A stretch of 6,894 bases of DNA, from assembly GCA_019241095.1 (NCBI GenBank), contig JAFAXJ010000337.1, forward strand, positions 1-6,894, given 5' to 3'. This DNA comes from Verrucomicrobiota bacterium (GTDB lineage: Bacteria; Verrucomicrobiota; Verrucomicrobiia; Chthoniobacterales; JAFAMB01). The position numbers and the translations under genes are program-made. Below the pieces are notes generated by a model, which saw nothing but the letters and a program-made list of their open reading frames with translations, searched no databases and was not told where the DNA came from. Shown here piece by piece: positions 1-5,195 of the stretch. How positions within the stretch are numbered: position 1 is the first letter of the stretch; every line of letters begins with the position of its first letter.

Positions 1-152
1 CAATCTGGTTTTAATCTTTCAGTTTAGAACAGTCTGTTTTCAGAACAGGAATTAGTCGCGATGTCGATCTGTTGTTAGAACGACGTTCGACTATTGTTTT
101 GCATCCATGCGTGAGTGACCAGGCCAAGGAGTCCATTCAAGCTGAAAGAGAC
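1..152. other. non-coding stretch downstream of the FGE-like gene
   Basis: No supported coding region lies here on either strand. The plus-strand reading frame that begins inside it runs antisense through the FGE-like gene and looks like a shadow. Two short symmetric elements are visible. One is an alternating AACAG / CTGTT / AACAG cluster at 28-48. The other is GAACG-A-CGTTC at 78-88. Neither is followed by a T-run on the minus strand that would make a convincing terminator for the minus-strand gene ending at 153. Confidence 0.5.
27..48. repeat. short alternating inverted/direct repeat (AACAG/CTGTT)
   Basis: GAACAG at 27-32 and again at 43-48 flank CTGTT at 34-38. The middle element can therefore pair with either neighbour: AACAG-T-CTGTT on the left and CTGTT-TTCAG-AACAG on the right. 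This is seen directly. It may be a protein-binding site or a small hairpin, but five-base arms in 22 bp are weak evidence and no function is assigned. Confidence 0.3.
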
Positions 153-1397
153 TCAACCATTCCCGACGGTGCGAAACCCGATTCGGTCACTCAGCACGCT
201 CGCTTTTTGATTTGTCACCCGTCGCGTCACGTCAGCATTCGAATTTCCGAAGTTCCCACCGCGCACAACAGGGTTTCCAGAGCTTCCTACAGAGCTGGTC
301 CATTCGGACACGTTTCCCGCCATGTCGAAAACACCAAACGGGCTTTTGTCCTTCGGGTAGGCTTCCGGCTCAGACCATTTTTTTCCTGGCTCACTCCGAT
401 AGATATTGGCCGCTCCCTCATCGGTCTCCATACCCCAAGGAAATCGCCTTCCGTCAACCCCTCGCGCTGCTTTCTCCCACTCCTGTTCGGTCGGAAGACG
501 ACGTCCCTTCCAGTTTGCGTAGGCGTAGGCATCAAACCAGTTCACAAACACAGCCGGAAAATTAATTGTGATTATGTTCCCATCCATTTCCCTCCCTTCC
601 AGAGCTGTGCGATAAAGGCGTTCCCACTGCGGATTACGATGAGTGAGCGTTTCCGGCTGGTCTGGATGATCGTACTCATGACTTTCACCAATTGCGGCGA
701 GGAACTCAGCGTATTCCGCGATCGTTACCTCTGTCGGATCGATATTGAATCCGGGGAGATTTAAGAACTGGCCATCCTGGAAGTAAAACTTCCCAGCCGG
801 AACAATGGCTGGACCTCCATAATGTTTTCGAATAACGGCTCTTTTTACAAAGCCCGGGAATAATTTTTCCAAAGTTGAAAAGCTCTTTACAACAATCAAA
901 CTGGTTGTAGTGATCGCGATAAAAGACAGAACAACCCGTACAGATCGAATCAGTTTACACTTCCAACGTTTTTGGCGTCTGTGCTGTATTATAAGCTCAA
1001 GGATCTCGGCAGCCCCAGCTTGATTGATTCGAACAGATTTTGGTTCTGATTCGCTTCGCTCCCCGGCAACTCTCTCATCGTGCACCCGGCATGCCTCAAG
1101 AAGCACTAACATGTGATTAGTTGGGAGTGTGCGAGGTAAATTTGGCGGGATCCCATGACGAAGGTCAAAGGTGCCAGCTTTCCACCCGATCATTTCATTC
1201 ACCGCGTCCTGACCCGATTTGTTACTGACCACAGCGTGCGCAAGTTGACCAGGCAGGCAATAAATATACCCTTTTTGGTTACCCTGCCGCACGGTTATTG
1301 TGGCCGTAATTCCCGACAGGCATGCAATCTGTATCAGATGTGCAAGCTCTAGTCTTTCAACGTTACCGGAGAATCCTGTGTGATGTACTCTTGGCAT
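153..1397 (-). CDS. membrane protein: cytoplasmic DUF4388 (PATAN) domain, TM helix, extracytoplasmic FGE-like domain
   Basis: The 414-residue protein has three parts. Residues about 8-80 match the DUF4388/PATAN pattern (FSGNVERLELAHLIQ, then a glycine-rich turn and WKAGTFDL). A basic stretch (HRRQKRWKCK) precedes a single membrane helix at about 153-170, which predicts N-in and C-out. Residues about 198-411 form a formylglycine-generating-enzyme/SUMF1-type fold, with FPAVFVNWFDAYAYANW (280-296), GRRLPTEQEWEKAARG (298-313), FGVFDMAGNVSEWT (354-367), VRGGNF (378-383) and DRIGFRTV (404-411). All four cysteines (26, 47, 103, 147) lie before this domain, so the copper-binding cysteine pair of true FGE is missing. 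It is more likely a binding or scaffold member of the superfamily than a sulfatase activator. DUF4388 is often linked to signalling proteins. The ATG at 1397 is chosen. An in-frame TTG at 1409, five bases after a GAG, would add MALD and cannot be excluded. It appears monocistronic. Confidence 0.85.
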   Translation of the reverse strand: MPRVHHTGFSGNVERLELAHLIQIACLSGITATITVRQGNQKGYIYCLPGQLAHAVVSNKSGQDAVNEMIGWKAGTFDLRHGIPPNLPRTLPTNHMLVLLEACRVHDERVAGERSESEPKSVRINQAGAAEILELIIQHRRQKRWKCKLIRSVRVVLSFIAITTTSLIVVKSFSTLEKLFPGFVKRAVIRKHYGGPAIVPAGKFYFQDGQFLNLPGFNIDPTEVTIAEYAEFLAAIGESHEYDHPDQPETLTHRNPQWERLYRTALEGREMDGNIITINFPAVFVNWFDAYAYANWKGRRLPTEQEWEKAARGVDGRRFPWGMETDEGAANIYRSEPGKKWSEPEAYPKDKSPFGVFDMAGNVSEWTSSVGSSGNPVVRGGNFGNSNADVTRRVTNQKASVLSDRIGFRTVGNG

Positions 1398-1430
1398 ATC
1401 CAGCGCCAAACGATCTCATGACGCAATACC

Positions 1431-1449
1431 TGATTGAACCTGTCAATCA
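1431..1449. promoter_or_regulatory. perfect inverted repeat upstream of the FGE-like gene, possible operator
   Basis: TGATTGA (1431-1437) and TCAATCA (1443-1449) are perfect complements around the 5-base spacer ACCTG. This is a 19-bp element with helix-turn-helix dimer-site geometry. It lies 34 bp upstream of the ATG of the minus-strand FGE-like gene. A minus-strand TATTAT (plus 1455-1460) sits just beyond it, so a transcript from that box would start inside the repeat, a typical repressor position. No matching -35 box is visible. The symmetry is observed; the operator role is inferred. Confidence 0.45.
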
Positions 1450-1560
1450 AAGATATAATAACAAATCTTTCCAGCTCAGGAGTATGACTTTCAAATGACA
1501 CATTAGGAGTAGTCCGTTTGGTCACCTATCGCGATAATGTCAGATTTCAAAGGGGGTATA

Positions 1561-1701
1561 ATGCCAACTTTCATTAGGATATTTAATAGTAGACAAATCA
1601 ACAAATTCAGAAAGTCGCTTGCAAATAATAACATTTTTGTTATGCATTACATATTCGAAAAGACACTCGATATCTTCAAATTATGCAAAGGCCAGACGTG
1701 A
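1561..1701 (+). CDS. possible small ORF (46 aa) with a good ribosome site, overlapping the next gene
   Basis: An ATG at 1561 follows AAAGGGGGTATA, the strongest Shine-Dalgarno-like run I see in the window, with a slightly short 4-base spacing. The frame runs 46 codons to the TGA at 1699-1701 and begins MPTFIRIFNSRQINKFRKSL. It ends KGQT and overlaps the start of the 159-residue ORF at 1683 by 19 bases in another frame. The product would be basic and AT-rich in codons, and matches no family I know. Because the downstream gene has no ribosome site of its own, this ORF could act as a leader whose translation feeds that gene. The same bases also contain a TATAAT (1557-1562), so the G-run may instead be promoter context. 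A chance ORF is the main alternative. Confidence 0.3.
   Translation: MPTFIRIFNSRQINKFRKSLANNNIFVMHYIFEKTLDIFKLCKGQT
1628..1643. repeat. small hairpin ATAACA-TTTT-TGTTAT
   Basis: A perfect six-base inverted repeat with a four-T loop lies 40 bases before the ATG at 1683 and inside the possible 46-codon small ORF. It is AT-rich, so as RNA it would be only marginally stable. It is a candidate operator or translation-control element for the coiled-coil gene. Confidence 0.25.
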
Positions 1702-2162
1702 TTAAAAAACCGGGTGCGAACGAACGCAATGACGCACAACGAATTGCCGTCGACCGCGCCGGAAGCGGATTATCAGAGATAGCGCAATCACTTTTAGACC
1801 TGTATCGAATAGAAAACGCTAATGATCCTCTTGCTGTTCTCATCACCATACTTGACAAAATGCAGGCGGAACAATATCGGATTCTTTCCAGGATAGAGGC
1901 TGCTAACGTGCTGGCTGACGTTGAGTTTGGCCGGATTGATTTAGCAGTCACTCGAGTAAGTGAAATGCAACAAGCGGCGCAAGCTGTCCTTGCAGAACTT
2001 AGCAAACTCCAAAAGGATTTTCGACTGACGACTGATAAGATACGTGAGCGTAGGAATGTTGACATTTTGCTTAATCACTTGCAGCCGCTGATTTATGGAC
2101 TTTTTGGTTCTCTCATTACTCTGCTCGTAATCATTTTCTTTCTACGGTCAAAGATTCTGTGA
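1683..2162 (+). CDS. coiled-coil protein with a C-terminal membrane anchor, function unknown
   Basis: The product is 159 residues and not from a family I recognise. Residues about 1-30 are polar and probably disordered. Residues about 31-125 look almost wholly helical, with heptad-like spacing of Leu/Ile/Val and alternating charges (LITILDKMQAEQYRILSRIE; AVLAELSKLQKDF), consistent with a coiled coil. A single hydrophobic helix at about 135-154 (LIYGLFGSLITLLVIIFF) is followed by RSKIL, giving a tail-anchored layout with the bulk in the cytoplasm. There is no signal peptide and no cysteine. ATG 1683 is the first start after the in-frame stop at 1629, and no Shine-Dalgarno precedes it. The opposite strand holds a long frame (1676-2065) rich in Ser, Arg and Cys, which looks like a shadow. 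It is convergent with the secreted-protein gene at 2231-3262, with 68 bp between the two stops. Confidence 0.6.
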   Translation: MQRPDVIKKPGANERNDAQRIAVDRAGSGLSEIAQSLLDLYRIENANDPLAVLITILDKMQAEQYRILSRIEAANVLADVEFGRIDLAVTRVSEMQQAAQAVLAELSKLQKDFRLTTDKIRERRNVDILLNHLQPLIYGLFGSLITLLVIIFFLRSKIL

Positions 2163-2230
2163 AGATTTGGAGCGGTTCGTTCATCTCGCAGGCTCAAGAA
2201 AATTAGCATTTGGTAGCTCCGAATTTGAAA

Positions 2231-3262
2231 TCAACGTTTTCCCCGTTTTCCGAGCCTACTTTTCGGATCCCCTTCATCGCGAATCGAAGCTGTCTTCTGG
2301 CCTAAGCACTGACTCTGTTTCATTGTTTCAGCCGTAGGCAACAAATCGGTAGGTGGTTCGTTGAACGATATTTGATTATCCTTAGTACCACGTACCTGCC
2401 TTAAGATGATATTAAAGTCGCCGGGCGGCACGAGACCATTCCAATCCTTGGTTACACTTCCGTTTACAACGAAGAAAGCTTTCGCGATCGTGTTAGCATT
2501 GACGAGGCCTGAAGCGTCCTGAAAGCATTGTCTATATATCTGTCCCTGTACCCTCAAGGCGAAGCTCTCGGGATCATAAAGAAAATCCTGATCAGACTGA
2601 TTATTGATTTGGAGCTCAAAAACTGCAGCGCCAACTGACCGATCCACGATGACACGCTTAACGACCAAATCTACTTTTTCGGCAATGAAAATCCTCGTTC
2701 CTGGTTCTGCCACACTTAAAGCGTCGAATCCGCCGGGCGCTTCGCTTTTGAGAGTTTCGTAGTTTTTGGCGCGCACAATTAATCTTGCGAGTTGAGGGCC
2801 CGTATTCTTTTTGAGACCGTTTTGCTCGATTGTCTCGCTTGAAGTCAAATCACTCGGCGAGTTGAAAATCACCACGAAACTCGGATTGCTGCTTTCCTTA
2901 AGGATAAGGCAGTAAATCTTATCATCCAAAACAACGGCCAGATTCGCAGTAGCGTTCGGTTTCAAAGCCCGGAGACTGAAAAAGTTTGTTCCTTTTGCGA
3001 ACAGGAGTTGAAAGGAGTCGCTGCTGGTTGGGCTTTGAGAAATTCCATAGCCATCGATAGCTTGGATTTTGTGAGGGAATTCTATCGATGTTACCCCTTC
3101 GGTTCCAACCTGGACCAGGGCTGGGACATCCTGATTCAGGGTGGATCGAATAACCTTGTCCAGAGAACTAGTATCTTCGGCAAAGTACGAGGGTACGGCG
3201 TCCAAGATCAGTAGCGTGATCCCCAGCCACAGGCGATGCTCTTGTGAACGTCTATGCTGCAT
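2231..3262 (-). CDS. secreted or N-anchored two-domain beta protein, faintly VirB9/TraN-like
   Basis: The 343-residue protein starts with a basic n-region (MQHRRSQEHR) and a hydrophobic segment at about 11-28 (LWLGITLLILDAVPSYFA), so it is exported or N-terminally anchored. The -3/-1 residues (Y, A) make cleavage after Ala28 possible but not ideal. Residues about 48-133 read as a beta-strand domain (VTSIEFPHKIQAIDGYG; FFSLRALKPNATANLAVVL; IYCLIL). Its rhythm recalls the N-terminal domain of VirB9/TrbG, where strands end in a TNL-type turn. Residues about 196-290 form a second beta domain (VFELQINNQSDQDFLYDPES; AFFVVNG) reminiscent of the C-terminal part of TraN-like conjugation proteins. The C-terminus is polar and basic (KSRLGKRGKR). 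The family link is a resemblance of pattern, not a recognised match, and no other type IV secretion gene is present. ATG 3262 is preceded by AGAGA at about seven bases, a weak ribosome site. Confidence 0.65.
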   Translation of the reverse strand: MQHRRSQEHRLWLGITLLILDAVPSYFAEDTSSLDKVIRSTLNQDVPALVQVGTEGVTSIEFPHKIQAIDGYGISQSPTSSDSFQLLFAKGTNFFSLRALKPNATANLAVVLDDKIYCLILKESSNPSFVVIFNSPSDLTSSETIEQNGLKKNTGPQLARLIVRAKNYETLKSEAPGGFDALSVAEPGTRIFIAEKVDLVVKRVIVDRSVGAAVFELQINNQSDQDFLYDPESFALRVQGQIYRQCFQDASGLVNANTIAKAFFVVNGSVTKDWNGLVPPGDFNIILRQVRGTKDNQISFNEPPTDLLPTAETMKQSQCLGQKTASIRDEGDPKSRLGKRGKR

Positions 3263-3859
3263 TCGAATTCTCTTAGGGATAGCTTAAAGTATCTTTTTGT
3301 AAAACGTTTTTTTTACAAGTTATTTTTTCTATTGTAAAGCTGTCTGCTTTGTTTTTCGTGAAAGCGCAATTTGTGGCTAAACCAGCCGATCTTATTCAAC
3401 TTTTTGGAGTTCGACTTGAGAGCTTGTGAGACCGCGCTTTGTCGGGGTACTCTCTGCATTTGTGGAATCCGATATCTGAAAAATGCACCAGTGACGTCGG
3501 ATCTGCACCGGCGAGCAAGGCTCCTGCCGCGAAAACTAGTAAGTCTTTGGAAAGAGCAACGAAATAATTAGTATCAACTTCCGGCAAATCCGCTTTGAAA
3601 GATCCGTGATGTTCGAGAGGAGCCTAGCGCGGCAGAGGGGTTGCCCTCCAGCCTATCCAGCTCGCATATCGAAGAGGTACCCGAACACATAGTGCAATAG
3701 AACCGGGATAAACATTGAGCTTGTCAGTTGCGAACTTACGCTTACTAATCCGTTGCGCATCCGCTAGAAGCGAAGAATTAGTTCTGGTTCCTGCTATTTC
3801 CGCCCTAACGTGTTAACAGGACAAAAGACAGTCGGGCCCGATTGGGGCTTACTTAGGCT
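3263..3859. other. long stretch without a convincing gene
   Basis: The left part (3263-3345) is the AT-rich upstream region of the secreted-protein gene, described separately. From about 3360 to 3859 only short open frames occur. A minus-strand frame at 3396-3587 has no ATG (its earliest usable start is TTG) and includes a hydrophobic run (LLVFAAGALLAGA). It could be a decayed gene end, but nothing identifies it. Short palindromes are present: TGTTAACA at 3811-3818, TCGGGCCCGA at 3832-3841 and GAGGG-GTTG-CCCTC at 3635-3648. I found no tandem iteron array, tRNA or CRISPR-type repeat. Its position behind the divergent partner of rep would fit an origin region, but no origin signature is visible. 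Confidence 0.45.
3297..3338. promoter_or_regulatory. three TTGTAAA-type sites over a candidate promoter of the secreted-protein gene
   Basis: TTGTAAAA (3297-3304) and TTTTACAA (3311-3318) form a perfect 8-bp inverted repeat around CGTTTT. A third half-site, TTGTAAA, lies at 3332-3338 and is itself inverted relative to the middle one. On the minus strand, TTTACA (plus 3333-3338), a 17-bp spacer and TAAAAA (plus 3310-3315) give a plausible -35/-10 pair. The predicted start is near 3303, about 40 bases before the ATG at 3262. The repeats therefore cover the -35, the -10 and the start, as a repressor would require. AT-richness makes chance repeats easier. Confidence 0.4.
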
Positions 3860-4309
3860 CTAAGTCTCCGTAAACCTATTTCGAACGGCATTGTTTACTG
3901 CCTCTCGAACGATCGGATGGCGCATGGCAAATAGATATTGATAGGCCAAGTTGTCATATACCTCGCTGTATCGTTCCGCGAATTCGACTTTAAGTTTTGC
4001 AACCGTTACCGGACGCTTGAGTTTCTGTGCGATTTCGTCAACAATACTTAAGCAATACTCGATGACCATCGCCACAGCCTGTTTCGAAAGATCATCCATC
4101 TCTTCAGTGCAAAATGTGAAAAAGTTTTCCCATGTAACCTTTTCGTTTTGAACGACCCATGGTTGGTATCCTTGAAAAAATCGATAATGCTGCGCCTTTT
4201 GATCCAGGAAAGCGTCCAGCAGCAGGGGTTCTTTTGCAGTGCCGAAATTCCACGATCTCGGCTTGATCTGAGTTGTCGTAACCATTCTTAGCTCTGTAAA
4301 ATGGCTCAT
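3860..4309 (-). CDS. unrecognised helical protein, divergent partner of the Rep_3 initiator
   Basis: From the ATG at 4309 the product has 149 residues. It is soluble and apparently largely helical, with no signal peptide or membrane segment. Aromatic-rich stretches (HYRFFQGYQPWV; TWENFFTF; YDNLAYQYLFAM) and a helix-rich middle (SIVDEIAQKLKRPVTVAKLK) are its main character, and I cannot assign a family. The open frame extends to 4486, but that part runs antisense to the first 36 codons of rep and across the promoter region, so a later start is preferred. An alternative ATG at 4285 has a better ribosome site (GAG six bases before it) and would give 141 residues. The start is separated from rep by 69 bp of shared control region. 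That arrangement would suit a copy-number, partition or regulatory partner, but this is inference only. Confidence 0.55.
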   Translation of the reverse strand: MSHFTELRMVTTTQIKPRSWNFGTAKEPLLLDAFLDQKAQHYRFFQGYQPWVVQNEKVTWENFFTFCTEEMDDLSKQAVAMVIEYCLSIVDEIAQKLKRPVTVAKLKVEFAERYSEVYDNLAYQYLFAMRHPIVREAVNNAVRNRFTET

Positions 4310-4341
4310 TGGTAACTGTTTCTCAAATGTGTAAAGAACCT

Positions 4342-4373
4342 TTGACGGAGCGATCCGAATCAACGTTGATAAC
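4342..4373 (+). promoter_or_regulatory. candidate rep promoter, placed for a leaderless transcript
   Basis: TTGACG at 4342-4347 matches a sigma-70 -35 box at five of six positions. A 17-bp spacer leads to GTTGAT (4365-4370, poor) and a 20-bp spacer to GATAAC (4368-4373, better sequence but long spacing). With either, transcription would begin at about 4377-4380, at the ATG of rep (4379). No Shine-Dalgarno is visible before that ATG, and an in-frame stop at 4370-4372 excludes an upstream start. A leaderless rep mRNA is therefore plausible. Confidence 0.4.
4359..4370. promoter_or_regulatory. 12-bp perfect palindrome in the rep control region, candidate autoregulatory operator
   Basis: ATCAACGTTGAT is a perfect palindrome that ends eight bases before the rep ATG and overlaps the candidate -10 region. 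Rep_3 initiators are known to repress their own genes by binding, as dimers, inverted repeats that overlap the rep promoter. This is the natural candidate here. It also lies in the 69-bp region shared with the divergent gene, so it could affect both. Confidence 0.5.
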
Positions 4374-4378
4374 TCGGT

Positions 4379-5134
4379 ATGGCGACAGCTAAGAGTATCC
4401 AGCGTCGCCTGCCGGACCATGTCGTTGACAAAGACCTGGAACAAACCGTACCTGCTTCGGTTCTCAAAAGCTACCTCATGCTGCAAGAACGCGAACGGTT
4501 GATACTACGAGATGCGCTCCAGGAGTATCGTCCGGGGCAAAAAGAACCGATTCACGTCGGTGGCAAGGAGGTTCTCAAACCTGTTTTGCGACTCAGCTCT
4601 CAGTGCCGGTTGACTGTTGAAGAATTCAGAACATCAGCTGTAATGATTACCTATACTACATGGCTTGATACAGTCCAGGTGCTAGGGACCGAGAAACCTG
4701 CTGTCTATGTAAAGTTCAGTTCTCACATTGAGCCGATTCTCCTGGCATTAAAGAAATATTTATTCAAAGAATTTCAGAACGGCCACCCATACTTCCGTTT
4801 ACGCAGCCAGTACTCTGTACGCCTTTATAATTGGGCTCGCCCTTATGCAAAATTGGGTAGTAAGCGGGTATCAGTCAACAGACTTAGGAGAGTGTTAGGT
4901 TTAGACGAGGTAACGGATAAGGAGGGAAATATTATACAACTGGCTCAGCTGCGTCCGTGGGCTAACCTTCGACAGCGAGCTCTTGATGTGGCGCTTAAGG
5001 AAATCAATAATAGGACTGATCTGCGGATTCAAATAGAATCCATGTCTCAGGTCGAACATAGACGTATCACAAGCGTTAACTTCAAAATAGCTCCTCAGGG
5101 AATACCAAGGTTGGCAGAGAAGAATCAGAAATAG
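4379..5134 (+). CDS. Rep_3-family (RepB-type) plasmid replication initiator
   Basis: The 251-residue protein has the double winged-helix layout of Rep_3 initiators, which bind origin iterons as monomers, open the origin and recruit the replication machinery. Residues about 27-135 fit the first winged helix (PASVLKSYLMLQERERLILR; PAVYVKFSSHIEPILLALKK). The second (about 138-238) is the clearer match: FRLRSQYSVRLYNWARPY, then the helix-turn-helix VSVNRLRRVLGL (164-175), WANLRQRALDVALKEINN (194-211) and the closing strand ITSVNFKI (230-237). The length is close to the compact end of the family. ATG 4379 is the only reasonable start, because a stop lies three codons upstream. No relaxase, partition gene or tandem iteron array is visible nearby. 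A chromosomally integrated plasmid copy is as possible as a live replicon. Confidence 0.85.
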   Translation: MATAKSIQRRLPDHVVDKDLEQTVPASVLKSYLMLQERERLILRDALQEYRPGQKEPIHVGGKEVLKPVLRLSSQCRLTVEEFRTSAVMITYTTWLDTVQVLGTEKPAVYVKFSSHIEPILLALKKYLFKEFQNGHPYFRLRSQYSVRLYNWARPYAKLGSKRVSVNRLRRVLGLDEVTDKEGNIIQLAQLRPWANLRQRALDVALKEINNRTDLRIQIESMSQVEHRRITSVNFKIAPQGIPRLAEKNQK

Positions 5135-5195
5135 CTTACCCAGTTCGCAAACCAAGTTACCCGCAGTTCACATGCCCCGTCTCTGACACTTTTTT
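5135..5195. other. convergent gap between rep and the epimerase gene
   Basis: This 61-bp gap holds an imperfect direct repeat, TTACCC-AGTTCGCA (5136-5149) and TTACCC-GC-AGTTCACA (5157-5172), with a start-to-start period of 21 bp. It also has a T-run at about 5190-5196. Only a three-base stem (GTC-TCT-GAC) precedes the T-run, so this is not a convincing rho-independent terminator for rep. The 21-bp period is in the range of plasmid iterons, but two imperfect copies are not enough to call an origin. Confidence 0.35.

Noticed and set aside
72..764. Plus-strand 230-codon open frame
   Set aside because: It is antisense to the well-supported FGE-like domain, and its composition (Arg, Ser, Pro, His, Cys-rich) is typical of a shadow frame.
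1527..1536. TATCGCGATA palindrome and the CATTAGGA repeat at 1501 and 1572
   Set aside because: Both are short enough to be chance and have no clear positional link to a promoter.
1676..2065. Minus-strand 129-codon frame opposite the coiled-coil gene
   Set aside because: Its Ser/Arg/Cys-rich composition lacks domain features. The plus frame has a coherent helical pattern and a membrane anchor instead.
3371..3571. Plus-strand 66-codon frame
   Set aside because: Its composition is Cys/Arg-rich and without pattern, and no ribosome site precedes it.
3396..3587. Minus-strand 63-codon frame with a hydrophobic stretch
   Set aside because: It has no ATG and no ribosome site, and no family is recognised. 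It may be a decayed gene end, but this cannot be supported.
3728..3736. TTGCGAACT, inverted match to 5142-5150
   Set aside because: Nine-base matches between two places in a window of this size are expected many times by chance.
3832..3841. TCGGGCCCGA as a terminator for the minus-strand gene ending at 3860
   Set aside because: The palindrome has no loop, and only a short distant T-run follows on the minus strand, so it is not a convincing terminator.
4310..4486. N-terminal extension of the divergent minus-strand gene to 4486
   Set aside because: It would overlap the first 36 codons of rep and the control region. Starts at 4309 or 4285 are more sensible.
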